From Pseudomonas sp. sp1636 (GTDB lineage Bacteria; Pseudomonadota; Gammaproteobacteria; Pseudomonadales; Pseudomonadaceae), in NCBI RefSeq assembly GCF_030376615.1, contig NZ_JARRAB010000024.1:1-64000 (forward strand): a DNA stretch of 64,000 bases, read 5' to 3'. The position numbers and the translations under genes were made by a program. The notes below the pieces were generated by a model. It was given only the letters and a program-made list of their open reading frames with translations, was not told where the DNA came from and ran no database searches. This document shows, piece by piece, positions 39,386 through 47,804 of this stretch (its first letter is position 1; the number at the start of each line of letters is the position of its first letter).

Positions 39386-41389
39386 TTAGTCGGCAATCAA
39401 ACCGCGCGTTCTCCACCGCGCACGGACGAAGTCCTCGAAGACATAGTTGCCCTGCAGCGGCAGACCATCTGCGTGATCACAGACAATGATCTGCGGCTTA
39501 ACGCCGGTTTCCTTGAATGTCGTGTCGCAGAATGTGGCCAGAGTAGTGAACATCTTCGATACAGCGTCTACGTCTTCATCGACCGTCTTGGTGGTCTTCC
39601 GATCCCCGCGTAGCTCATCGGCCTTGAAGGCTTCAGAATTGTCGGTGGAGGGGAAGTAGACTTGCGTCGGCTGATCCAAGAAAAGGATCGGCGGCACCTT
39701 GCACTTGGGATGCGCGGCGAACTGGTAATGCAGTGCCATGAACAGCGTCAGGTGTGAGTACAGCCAGTTTGCACCGCTGCCCATGGAGCGCAGAAATACC
39801 TTTTTTACATGTCCCCCAGCAATGGGCTTTTCATGCCAGAGATCGAAGGTATCGACATCAAACTTCAGAGAGCCATTTTTGTAGGTCTCTTCGAAGTCGA
39901 ACTGCTTGCCGAACGCCTTCATTTTCTGGTTAATGTCGTTCCCCAGCGCCCAAAGCTTCGACTCGACGTCGAACTGGGCCATCTGCAGATCGTACTTTGC
40001 AACCTCCTTTTCCCAGAAGTCGACCATCCCCTTGGCTTCTGACGGTGGGTTCGCAATCCGCTTCTCAATGGCGAGCTCTAACTTGATCTTGGTCTTCTGA
40101 GCAGCACCATCCAAGGATTTCGACTTCTCAAGCCGGTCAGCTTCTTGATCAAGCGGCTTCAGTGCCTGCTCGACCAGTGCCAATTCCTTGCGAAGTTTTT
40201 TGAGTTCCGCATCGACTGCCCGGCGCTCCTCCCCAAAACCTTCGCGCGCATAGGTGGACACTTTGAGCTCGTCATTCAGCCAGTGAATCGCAGCCGACAA
40301 CTTGTTCGCCTCATCCTCAGCCACATCCGACTGCGACGCACAAACGGGGCAGACCGCATGTTCAAGGTTGGCGGCCTTAGGGATTGGTAGCGCGGTTACC
40401 GAGTTGGCAAAACCTGTAGCCTGCTCAGTAGAGACTTTCAGCAGATAGCGGGTATTGAGCGCTTTTTGAATGCTGGCCATCAATTCAGCTTTGCGGTCGC
40501 GCAGTTCGTTACGTCGAGTTTCAAATGCATTGGACAGGCCATCCACTCTGACTGAAACGCCAGTGAGACGCTCCAGTGCTGGTTTAGGCTTCGTCCAGAT
40601 TTCCTCAGCCGTGAGCTCCGTCAACGGCAGACCGGCCAAAGCCTCATACTCTTTTAGCAGGGTGTCGAACTCGGTGATGTAATCACCCTTGATCTTGTCC
40701 TGCTTCGGGATCTGGGCCTTGGCACGCTTGAGTTCGTACATGGCCTCGGTGCGCAGCTTCGCAAGGTCGAAGTAGTCCTCACCAACGATGTCCATGAAGA
40801 TCTTGAAGTGATCGATGGCCTGATCGCGTTTGCGCTTTTCTTCGAAGCGGTAAAAGACCGCATGCCGGTTAGCCACCAGGTTCTGATGCTGCAGCATGAA
40901 AGACGGGAAACTACGAACAGAGGGCGTTGCACTCCATTTGCCAGTCATTTCCTGCTGCAGAGGATCGGTGTCGATGTTCTCCAGGGTGACACCGAAATAC
41001 CGGCCCAGGCTCTTCAGAAAATCGGCCTTTGGCTGAAAGAAATTCGAGGCAAAGAAGGTGTCCACGTCCTCAATCATAGGAAGCACGTTGTCTACCGCTG
41101 GCCCGGAAATCTCCCGCAGAAAGCACCGGTTGCTAGCCGCTGCCCGCCCTACGACAACGGCCATGGTCGCAAAGCGAAGCACGGTGAAGAAGTACTTGGC
41201 CCGATCCGTGATGATGCCCTCAGGGATCGTGTCCTCCGAGCTTCCCAGACAGTAATCGAAGATATCAAGGATGGCGCTCTTACCCTTCGAGGACTTACCG
41301 GTGATGATGTTGAGACCTGGAGCCAGAGGTACGTGGTGAACGTCATTATCCTTGTCCACAACACCGAGGTAGCTTACGTAACACTTCAT
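39386..41389 (-). CDS. DUF3732-type SMC-like ATPase of an ABC three-component system
   Basis: The 667-residue ATPase has a Walker A ITGKSSKGKSAILDIFDYCLG at about 28-48, a long coiled coil interrupted by a Rad50-like zinc hook AVCPVCASQSD near 345, and a C-terminal LFLDQPTQVYFPS motif characteristic of DUF3732. Such proteins are the ATPase of ABC-3C systems. The gene overlaps the 154-residue middle component by ATGA, which itself overlaps the nuclease-like gene. All three are therefore co-expressed. It likely senses DNA ends or phage DNA structure and gates the nuclease. Confidence 0.82.
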   Translation of the reverse strand: MKCYVSYLGVVDKDNDVHHVPLAPGLNIITGKSSKGKSAILDIFDYCLGSSEDTIPEGIITDRAKYFFTVLRFATMAVVVGRAAASNRCFLREISGPAVDNVLPMIEDVDTFFASNFFQPKADFLKSLGRYFGVTLENIDTDPLQQEMTGKWSATPSVRSFPSFMLQHQNLVANRHAVFYRFEEKRKRDQAIDHFKIFMDIVGEDYFDLAKLRTEAMYELKRAKAQIPKQDKIKGDYITEFDTLLKEYEALAGLPLTELTAEEIWTKPKPALERLTGVSVRVDGLSNAFETRRNELRDRKAELMASIQKALNTRYLLKVSTEQATGFANSVTALPIPKAANLEHAVCPVCASQSDVAEDEANKLSAAIHWLNDELKVSTYAREGFGEERRAVDAELKKLRKELALVEQALKPLDQEADRLEKSKSLDGAAQKTKIKLELAIEKRIANPPSEAKGMVDFWEKEVAKYDLQMAQFDVESKLWALGNDINQKMKAFGKQFDFEETYKNGSLKFDVDTFDLWHEKPIAGGHVKKVFLRSMGSGANWLYSHLTLFMALHYQFAAHPKCKVPPILFLDQPTQVYFPSTDNSEAFKADELRGDRKTTKTVDEDVDAVSKMFTTLATFCDTTFKETGVKPQIIVCDHADGLPLQGNYVFEDFVRARWRTRGLIAD

Positions 41390-41850
41390 AGCGATTTCAG
41401 TCCCAACATCCTGTAGATAGAAACAACGTTCTCACCAGAAAGCACCATGGCCAGCTTCTGGCTGTACTTCAGCAACGATTTGTCCGAGTTGATGGATTGC
41501 GGCTTCTTGAGTGATCGCACCGACAGCTCGGGTGTGATCTCCAAACTGTTCTCAGCAGTCAGAATCAGCATGGCAGCGTTGGTGATGGGCTTAAACTCCT
41601 CCACGCGCATCGCCAGGCCGATAAGCCTCTCAGCATTTGAAGCCATGGTTCGGATCGAGCTGTCACGCCGAGCCCTGTTCAAGAAGGCATGCATAGGTTT
41701 GTAGGTGACGATGGGAAGGATCAGATAGCTGAGCAAAATATCCTTCTCAACCGGCTCCCAGTGCTGGTAGAAACTCTGAATGACAGGTGCCAGCGCAAAG
41801 GGCGTTCTGTGCAGGGTGTACAGGTGGTCAGAGACTTGCGTGGTCATCAC
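41386..41850 (-). CDS. Middle component of an ABC three-component system
   Basis: The 154-residue helical protein (HRTPFALAPVIQSFYQHWEPVEKDILLSYLILPIVTY) matches in size and position the middle component that links effector and ATPase in ABC-3C operons. Start and stop codons overlap those of both neighbours. Identification is mostly by context and N-terminal pattern. Confidence 0.7.
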   Translation of the reverse strand: MMTTQVSDHLYTLHRTPFALAPVIQSFYQHWEPVEKDILLSYLILPIVTYKPMHAFLNRARRDSSIRTMASNAERLIGLAMRVEEFKPITNAAMLILTAENSLEITPELSVRSLKKPQSINSDKSLLKYSQKLAMVLSGENVVSIYRMLGLKSL

Positions 41851-43067
41851 CAGAGCCTCCAGTGAAACTCGTCATCCTCATCCTCAGGTTGTTCTCCTGC
41901 AAGCATGTGATAAATGCCATTACGGAACTCGGGCATCGTGTGTTCCAAGCCGCAAAACGAATCGGCGGGTAATCCGTTGCGCATAAGGAAGAACTTCATG
42001 GATCTAGTGCTTAGCTCGCTCGAGCAGGTGACTCCAACACAATCCACCATGGCTAGCTCACGCCCATACTGGTGTTGAGTCAGATGATTGCTGAGGTAGA
42101 GATCCACCATAGGCTTGAACAGCACACCGTCGGTGTATAGATCGGAGATCGTGGTCTGGGCGACTACCCTGTGCAGCGCCGCCCTCTTCAACTGCTGTTC
42201 GCCGCCGATTTCCAGAATTTTCTGCGCAAATCGCATGGGCCGAATTTCTTCAATGTCGATGCTCTTCTTGAGCGCCGCCATGTCCACCGAAGGAAAGGTT
42301 TTCGGGTGTTTCATGTACCGGTGTGTTAGCTCTGACAATTTGTCAGTAAAGGCTTGGTACGTGATCTGCCATCCATTGACCACAAGATCCGGGCTGCACA
42401 TGAATCCCAACAACTCGTGGATGAAGGTCTGGTATTTAGAGGGTCGGATCGGCTTGAGGTGGCGGGTCTCATAGCCCTTCAGGCGCTGCTCCAGTGATTC
42501 AGCACCTGTCGTGATCTGCATCCGCTCCAATACTTCCATCAGTGCATCCCGGCGCTTAGGATCCATCACGTACTGTTGAAGCTTCTGAGATTTCGAGGGC
42601 TTGGCGGCCCCCTCCTCTAACTCCGGCTCGTTCGATACTTGATGGCCGGCGGTGGCCTGCGAGCCCGCAACGATACGCTCCATGATCGACAGCCGTTCTG
42701 CTGCAGAGGCCGCGTTCCATCCCTTGAGCAAGGTTTGCGCACCGAAATCCTGCGTCGTCAGCAGCACCAGGGTCTTGAAGGATGTGCGATCAAAATTCTC
42801 ATGGAGCCAGTTTTTAAGGGTGTTCCAAAAATTGGCGTGACTGTCGGTGAGGTTGTCAGAGTAAAGCTTGACCTCGGTCTGGGTTTTGCCGGGAACAGTG
42901 ACATCCCCCATGACTTCAAGCCACAGAGATTCATCGGGCGCTAGGTCGTAGCAGTACTCTACGGCGACGAGCAGCTGATACTGGAGCGCCTTGAATAGCA
43001 GAGTTGCGTCGAACGGCAGGGGAGCGGCGCCGGGTAGTGTCGTATTCAAGGATTGCGTCGTATCCAT
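41847..43067 (-). CDS. Nuclease-like effector of an ABC three-component system
   Basis: The 406-residue protein has an N-terminal stretch ALQYQLLVAVEYCYDLAPDESLWLEVMGDVTV followed by GKTQTEVKLYS. This fits the E...D...ExK layout of DUF4297/Cap4-like PD-(D/E)xK nucleases (about Glu51, Asp55, Glu64, Lys66). The rest is helical, with residues from about 180 probably being the ABC-3C C-terminal region. First gene of the operon; a perfect LexA box lies 140 bp upstream. Nuclease assignment is from motif spacing only. Confidence 0.65.
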   Translation of the reverse strand: MDTTQSLNTTLPGAAPLPFDATLLFKALQYQLLVAVEYCYDLAPDESLWLEVMGDVTVPGKTQTEVKLYSDNLTDSHANFWNTLKNWLHENFDRTSFKTLVLLTTQDFGAQTLLKGWNAASAAERLSIMERIVAGSQATAGHQVSNEPELEEGAAKPSKSQKLQQYVMDPKRRDALMEVLERMQITTGAESLEQRLKGYETRHLKPIRPSKYQTFIHELLGFMCSPDLVVNGWQITYQAFTDKLSELTHRYMKHPKTFPSVDMAALKKSIDIEEIRPMRFAQKILEIGGEQQLKRAALHRVVAQTTISDLYTDGVLFKPMVDLYLSNHLTQHQYGRELAMVDCVGVTCSSELSTRSMKFFLMRNGLPADSFCGLEHTMPEFRNGIYHMLAGEQPEDEDDEFHWRLW

Positions 43068-43205
43068 ACATATTCCAATGGTGGGAATGCTTCCACGACC
43101 AACGACTCGCTAGCAGGCCGAGCATGCGCATCGCCTCGTGATACGTCAGCAAATCAACGCCGGGCACCACCCGGCGTTGGCGAAGAGCACATATCGATAT
43201 TCCAC

Positions 43206-43225
43206 TACTGTTTATAAATACAGTA
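43206..43225. promoter_or_regulatory. Perfect LexA (SOS) box upstream of the ABC-3C operon
   Basis: TACTGTTTATAAATACAGTA is a palindrome containing CTGT-N8-ACAG, the SOS consensus of pseudomonads and enterics. It lies in an AT-rich promoter-like region 139 bp before the nuclease-like gene, on the leftward side. DNA damage should derepress that operon. Confidence 0.8.
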
Positions 43226-43845
43226 ATAAATATTCGATATATGCTAGCAGCACTCGCATTCTGTAGTCGCGAAAAGCCATTACTCCTATCCCAAGGAGGA
43301 TTAGACCTTAGCCTTCCAATGCAGCCAGCTGAGGCAGCGGCGCACCACTGACAGCTTGCGATAGAAATTGTCGGCATCGGCCAGCCAACCTAATCGTTCA
43401 CCAAGCGCATCCTTTTCCTCAACTACAGTGCGAGACTCCGGTGGCTCCGTCATCCGAGATCCGACCATGCCCCGTTGTGCCACAGTCAGGGCCGCGGTGA
43501 CGCTCGATCTCCGGGCGGTGGCGACGAAAATACCCACCGTTCAAAAACGGTGCCGGCAGAGTATGAAGCAATACGCTCCCAGCCCGGCGTTGAACACCTG
43601 CCAGGTGTTGACCTCTAGCCCTAACTGCTGCAGAACCGAAATCGGTAGTGCCAGCAGGCAAGCGGCAGCGAAAAGAACAGGACAGACAATGATGCCCAGC
43701 AAGGCGCTTTTGGTAGAAGGAAAAGCGCCCCACTGGCTGAACATGCGTTGCAGTCGAATCAACATGACTTGTTTTTCTCGCCCCCAACCCAATGTTGAGC
43801 AAGCAATGGCACTTTGCCTTAGCTAATCAATGAGGATTAAAACGA
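43226..43845. other. Gap with small frames only
   Basis: Apart from the possible membrane peptide gene at 43541-43765, I see no convincing gene. A minus-strand frame at 43301-43537 starts at GTG with no ribosome site and has no recognised family. Confidence 0.4.
43541..43765 (-). CDS. Possible small membrane protein
   Basis: The 74-residue frame from ATG 43765 (MLIRLQRMFSQWGAFPSTKSALLGIIVCPVLFAAACLLAL...) predicts two membrane helices. The ribosome-binding site is poor and there is no recognised family. It could be read-through chance in GC-rich DNA. Confidence 0.35.
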   Translation of the reverse strand: MLIRLQRMFSQWGAFPSTKSALLGIIVCPVLFAAACLLALPISVLQQLGLEVNTWQVFNAGLGAYCFILCRHRF

Positions 43846-44085
43846 ATGGCTTGGTATCGCGACATCGAAAACGTTCAAAGAACTGGCGATAAGTACAAAG
43901 AGAAATACACTAAAATTTGGAAGCCTGGCCAAAATCCCGATTTCCCCGGCATCTACAAGTGTCAAGTCTGCACCTTTGAGGACGTCATCAATCGGGAGTG
44001 CTCTTCGCTGCCTCCATGCAGCAACTGCAAGCCCGGATCTATGACATGGAAACTCTTGGTGCGTGCGATGGATGCCGGTGAGTAG
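43846..44085 (+). CDS. Small zinc-ribbon protein, unknown function
   Basis: The 79-residue product follows TGAGGA by a good distance. It has GIYKCQVCTFEDVINRECSSLPPCSNCKPGSMTW, i.e. two CxxC pairs likely to bind zinc. It precedes the QueC-centred cluster but points away from the DUF6037-like gene that separates them. Function unknown. Confidence 0.65.
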   Translation: MAWYRDIENVQRTGDKYKEKYTKIWKPGQNPDFPGIYKCQVCTFEDVINRECSSLPPCSNCKPGSMTWKLLVRAMDAGE

Positions 44086-44162
44086 AATCCAGCAAGCATG
44101 TAGCTAGGGAGTGGCTACCTGAAGGTAACCCCTACCCCGACAGCGGCCGACAGCTCGGCTGG

Positions 44163-44741
44163 CTATTTCGAAAGATCTTTAGTCCATGAGCCGCCAGTTT
44201 CTGTAGAGCTCCAACGTGATGAGGCACTCCGTTCTAGGCTATGGCGCAAGGCATCAGGGCCCAGGAGAAGCAGGGTCTTGTGCTGATTCTCAGCACTGGG
44301 TTTCTGGCCTTGCGTCCAGTACGACCAGCAATTGAAGTAAGGCTTTTCCCTGTCCTCGACGATGTCCGGACGCAAGCGCACGATGTCCGCAGGCTTCGGA
44401 TGGGCCTTTTCCGTGGCTTGGGTGGGAATGGCATCGTTCAGCTGGGCGAGGAACTCTTTGGGAATCAGGCGGTGCCCACTTGAGCCATCCTCCTTGAGAA
44501 CCTCCAAGAGATCACCGTACATATCGCCTAGATAATCCCGAATCCTATAGCCTGCCAGGACATCGAATCGGAAGAACCCTCGGGCCTTGCCTCGGGCCGT
44601 AAGCGTGAGCACGAAAGGCGTGTCCCGCGTTGAGAACAGGCAATCGAAGCTCGCCGCACCTGTTCTCACCAAAAACTGCTGCATGTCGCTACCGATAGCA
44701 ATCATGCTGCGGTGAAGTTGCCTCAGCGAGGTCATTTCCAT
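44163..44741 (-). CDS. DUF6037-like protein divergent from the QueC operon
   Basis: The 192-residue product (MEMTSLRQLHRSMIAIGSDMQQFLVRTGAASFDCLFSTRDTPFVLTL) recalls the DUF6037 family in its opening pattern; I am moderately sure. Its C-terminus is polar and Ser-rich. AAGGAG precedes the start by 10 bp. It is divergently transcribed from the small-protein/QueC operon across 250 bp that contains a clear inverted repeat, so it may be part of, or regulate, the same system. Confidence 0.6.
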   Translation of the reverse strand: MEMTSLRQLHRSMIAIGSDMQQFLVRTGAASFDCLFSTRDTPFVLTLTARGKARGFFRFDVLAGYRIRDYLGDMYGDLLEVLKEDGSSGHRLIPKEFLAQLNDAIPTQATEKAHPKPADIVRLRPDIVEDREKPYFNCWSYWTQGQKPSAENQHKTLLLLGPDALRHSLERSASSRWSSTETGGSWTKDLSK

Positions 44742-44854
44742 CTGATGAACTCTCCTTAATCAGGGGCTCATGATGATGGAGGGAAAATAGTAAAAGGGGG
44801 GCAGATTTATTTGCTGGGATCGCTGGCTGCTTCTGGCCGTGAGCTGTCCTCTGA

Positions 44855-44875
44855 CGTATGGGTATTGCCCATACG
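44855..44875. promoter_or_regulatory. Inverted repeat in the DUF6037-like / QueC operon promoter
   Basis: CGTATGGG and CCCATACG form perfect 8-bp arms around TATTG. A further half-site ATACCCAT lies at 44952-44959 near the plus-strand -10-like TATGAT. The layout suggests a repressor that controls both divergent units. Confidence 0.5.
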
Positions 44876-44994
44876 ACACTCCTATCTCCTACGCGGGTAG
44901 TTAGTCGAGTAGGCATTGATTTTGGTCAATGGCACTTTGCCTGCTTACTATGATACCCATGTAATTCCGATCGACTAGCAGAAGGAAATGCAAT

Positions 44995-45312
44995 ATGTCC
45001 GGTTCAGGCGGTAGCTATCTGGGTCCAGATACCCCCAGCGATTCTTGTGCAACCCTTCGGTTCGACACTCAGCTTGCATCGCCGAAAGCTCAGGTGATTG
45101 CAGGGCTGCAGGTCGGTGATGTTCTCGACATTGCCTTTGGGCAAGGTGGCAACCAGGTCGTGGTTGCGTTGTGGAATGGCGTTGAGGCGGGTGGGATAGT
45201 CGATCCGCACCTGAACCAACTGCGTAACTGCATGAATCAGGGCGAACAGTTTCAGGCTCGTGTTCTGAGCATCACTGGCGGGCAGGTACGCGTTCGGGTT
45301 TACCACGTCTAA
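44995..45312 (+). CDS. Small Gly/Ser-headed protein, first gene of the QueC operon
   Basis: The 105-residue protein begins MSGSGGSYLGPDTPSDSC and then has a compact domain (ATLRFDTQLASPKAQVIAGLQVGDVLDIAFGQGG... GQVRVRVYHV). AAGGAA precedes the ATG. The flexible Gly/Ser N-terminus followed by a small beta-rich domain resembles a protein whose N-terminus is a modification target. The gene heads an operon with QueC-like and SagB-like enzymes. I recognise the general pattern SCxxLxFxTxLxSP...VGDVL from small uncharacterised proteins, but know no function. N-terminal modification is inference. Confidence 0.75.
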   Translation: MSGSGGSYLGPDTPSDSCATLRFDTQLASPKAQVIAGLQVGDVLDIAFGQGGNQVVVALWNGVEAGGIVDPHLNQLRNCMNQGEQFQARVLSITGGQVRVRVYHV

Positions 45313-45332
45313 TTGCGAGCAAGGAGAGCTCC

Positions 45333-46544
45333 ATGATCACTATCGTAGGAGGCGTCTATCGTGAGCGTTGTATGCGCCCGGGTTGGGACGACATCTATGG
45401 CTCAGCAGGACGCGCAGCAGCGGCGATAGCTCGGTTTGGTGGGCACGTCGAATTGCATTCCAGCGTGGATAGCTCGACCCAGCTTGTTATGGATGCACGC
45501 GCAGCTGCGGAGGGCTTCAAGTTCAATGCTGTACCTGCTCAGGCGGGGGTGACCTTCGAGTACATTCATGGCCTGGCCAACCCAGATATTCGACGCGGTA
45601 CCCATGCCAGATCGACATTGAAGGTCAGCGGAGAGAAGGTGCTTCGGTTCGGCATGATCGATGGAACTGCGGTAGTGAATGCCGATTTCGCGGTGTTCGA
45701 TCCTCAGAACGCCGATGAGCCTGAATCCTTCCGTGCTAATGGGTCCTCAGCCAAACACCTGGCACTCGTCCTGAATCGCCACGAAGCAAACCTGCTTCTC
45801 CCTGGCTCCAGTGGACTGACTATCCAGCAGATCGCAGTGGCATTGGCCCAGCAGGAAGGCGCAGAAGTAGTCGTCATCAAAATGGGCCCGCTGGGTGCTC
45901 TTGTGTACGACAACGGTAAGATCTCCACGGTGCCGGCCTACCGTACCGAGCGCGTATGGAAGATCGGCTCCGGTGACACCTTCGCTGCTCACTTTGCACT
46001 GGGGTGGTTGGATAACGGCCTGTCGGCTCAGGATGCCGCCTCGATTGCGTCCATCGCTACCGCCTTCTACTGCGAAACCCAGGGCTTCCCCGACAAGGCT
46101 TTGCTGGCTGCATTCAATCCGAAGGCATTGCAGCCCTCTCAGCGATACCGCGATGGCTACGTACCGAAGGTCTATCTTGCTGGCCCGTTCTTCACGCTCG
46201 CAGAGCTGTGGATGGTCGGGCAGGCTCGCCGGGATCTAAAGGCTATGGGGCTGAGTGTCTTCTCTCCTTATCACGATGTCGGCCTGGGTTCCGCTGAAGA
46301 TGTGGTTGAGAAAGACCTGGAAGGTGTCCGCGACTGCGATGTGCTTTTCGCGATTGGTGACGGCCTCGACTCGGGTACTATTTTCGAGATTGGTTACGCT
46401 CGAGCGTTGAACAAGCCTGTCGTTTTCTATGCGGAAAATGAGTCCGCCCAGGATAAGAAAATGATGGAGGGCTCCGACTGCGTCATCACTGATGACTACG
46501 TCAGCGCTATCTATCAGATGACCTGGGAGGCTGTGGAGCTATGA
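45333..46544 (+). CDS. PfkB-type kinase fused to nucleoside 2-deoxyribosyltransferase
   Basis: The 403-residue protein joins two domains. Residues 1-270 are a PfkB/ribokinase-like kinase with the catalytic anion-hole motif GSGDTFAAHFALG. Residues about 285-403 are a nucleoside deoxyribosyltransferase-like domain (KVYLAGPFFTLAELW ... DSGTIFEIGYARALNKPVVFY) with the nucleophilic Glu context. Together they suggest salvage or rearrangement of a nucleoside: base exchange or hydrolysis plus phosphorylation of the sugar or nucleoside. It follows the small protein by 20 bp and overlaps queC-like by ATGA. Confidence 0.85.
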   Translation: MITIVGGVYRERCMRPGWDDIYGSAGRAAAAIARFGGHVELHSSVDSSTQLVMDARAAAEGFKFNAVPAQAGVTFEYIHGLANPDIRRGTHARSTLKVSGEKVLRFGMIDGTAVVNADFAVFDPQNADEPESFRANGSSAKHLALVLNRHEANLLLPGSSGLTIQQIAVALAQQEGAEVVVIKMGPLGALVYDNGKISTVPAYRTERVWKIGSGDTFAAHFALGWLDNGLSAQDAASIASIATAFYCETQGFPDKALLAAFNPKALQPSQRYRDGYVPKVYLAGPFFTLAELWMVGQARRDLKAMGLSVFSPYHDVGLGSAEDVVEKDLEGVRDCDVLFAIGDGLDSGTIFEIGYARALNKPVVFYAENESAQDKKMMEGSDCVITDDYVSAIYQMTWEAVEL

Positions 46545-47146
46545 AGACAGGGTTGTTGTTGTCCGGAGGCATGGACTCCTTGACGCTTGCCTGGTGGAAA
46601 CGGCCAGACATTGCATTCACCCTCAACTATGGCCAGTTGGCGGCTCAGGCTGAGATCGAGGCTTCACGCACGATCTGCCACGAGCTGAATATTCCTCACC
46701 ATGTGATCGAGATCGACTGCCGACAACTGGGATCGGGGGACATGGCCGGAACGCAAGCCGACACTCTGGCTCCAGCTTCGGACTGGTGGCCATACCGAAA
46801 CCAGATGCTGGTCACGCTAGGGGCAATGAAGGCGATTTCGTTTGGCGTAACACACCTATGGCTCGGAACTGTGAAGTCGGATGGCTTTCACAAAGATGGT
46901 TCGCCGGAGTTCATGGCTGCGATCAGCCATCTGCTCTCCCTACAGGAGGGCGGTATGGTGGTGGAGGCTCCTGCAATTGAGCTTTCAACGGCTGAACTCG
47001 TGCGTCAATCGGGCATTCCAGCTGGGCTCTTGGCCTGGGCACACAGCTGCCATAAATCCCACTTGGCATGCGGAAACTGCCGCGGCTGCAACAAGTACAT
47101 GGAGGTCTTCCTAGAGGTCGGCTATGACCTGGATCGACCTGGCTGA
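46541..47146 (+). CDS. QueC-like ATP-dependent 7-deazaguanine enzyme
   Basis: The 201-residue PP-loop protein has LLLSGGMDSLTLAWW (pyrophosphatase loop), LNYGQLAAQAEIEA, and the zinc cysteines SCHKSHLACGNCRGC near the C-terminus. Canonical QueC turns 7-carboxy-7-deazaguanine into preQ0. Defence-associated QueC homologues (Cap9 of type IV CBASS, QatC of Qat) have been linked to joining a deazaguanine to a protein N-terminus. The surroundings (no queD/queE, small Gly/Ser-headed protein) favour the defence type. Sits between the fusion enzyme and the SagB-like gene with overlaps at both ends. Confidence 0.85.
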   Translation: MKTGLLLSGGMDSLTLAWWKRPDIAFTLNYGQLAAQAEIEASRTICHELNIPHHVIEIDCRQLGSGDMAGTQADTLAPASDWWPYRNQMLVTLGAMKAISFGVTHLWLGTVKSDGFHKDGSPEFMAAISHLLSLQEGGMVVEAPAIELSTAELVRQSGIPAGLLAWAHSCHKSHLACGNCRGCNKYMEVFLEVGYDLDRPG

Positions 47147-47804
47147 TCCTCTGCCCAGGAGTGCTCCTGAGCGTTACACCCCGATCGAGTGGGCGCTGGG
47201 CGAGACCTGCTCACTTCCATCTACCTCGGGTATGCCTGATCGGCCGTTCAGCGAGGTCATAGACGCGCGCGCGTCGCATCGCGAGTTCGGTTTTGTCGAT
47301 GATCAGCAGCTCGGTGCTTTTTTCTGGCTGGCTTGCAGAACGCGAGGCGTGGGTGCTTCGGAACTTGGTTTCGATCTGGAGCATCGAGCTGCACCGTCCG
47401 CAGGTGCGATTCACCCGATCCATGTTGTCGTTAAGCGACCTGGCGATGACCGTTGGTGGTTGTACGTGCCCAGGAGTCACCGGCTCGCAGAGATCAAGCA
47501 TGCGCCTGCCAAGCTCGCAGGCCTGTTCGATCTCAGCCTGCAGGTTCTGGCAGGTGATCAGGCAATCCGTTTCCTATTCCTGGCCGAGCCTGGTAAGACC
47601 CTGGGCAAGTACCAGAATGGCTGCAGCCTGATCTGGCGGGATGCAGGTGCACTGCTTGGAGTGATGGCTCTGGCGGCTACAGCTCAGGGGCTCAACTTCT
47701 GCCCGCTAGGTATCACGGGAGAGCCTTGGGCCAGTGGTTTAGCCGATCAGGGCAAGCTGGTCGGGGTTGGTCTTGCGCTTCTTGGTTCGGCCGCGAACAG
47801 CTGA
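47124..47804 (+). CDS. SagB/nitroreductase-like flavoenzyme
   Basis: The 226-residue product has the SagB/nitroreductase signature RASHREFGFVDDQQLGAFFWL and APSAGAIHPIHVVVKRP, with a C-terminal ALAATAQGLNFCPLG. SagB-type dehydrogenases oxidise ribosomally made peptides or small molecules with FMN. It overlaps queC-like by 23 bp (start preceded by GAGG), the last gene of the plus-strand operon. Its last 66 bp overlap, tail to tail, the OGG-like gene on the other strand. Substrate unknown. Confidence 0.75.
   Translation: MTWIDLADPLPRSAPERYTPIEWALGETCSLPSTSGMPDRPFSEVIDARASHREFGFVDDQQLGAFFWLACRTRGVGASELGFDLEHRAAPSAGAIHPIHVVVKRPGDDRWWLYVPRSHRLAEIKHAPAKLAGLFDLSLQVLAGDQAIRFLFLAEPGKTLGKYQNGCSLIWRDAGALLGVMALAATAQGLNFCPLGITGEPWASGLADQGKLVGVGLALLGSAANS

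Noticed and set aside
46541..47146. Reading the QueC-like gene as the housekeeping queuosine enzyme
   Set aside because: No queD, queE or queF lies nearby, and the gene is locked by overlaps into an accessory operon; the sequence alone cannot fully exclude it.
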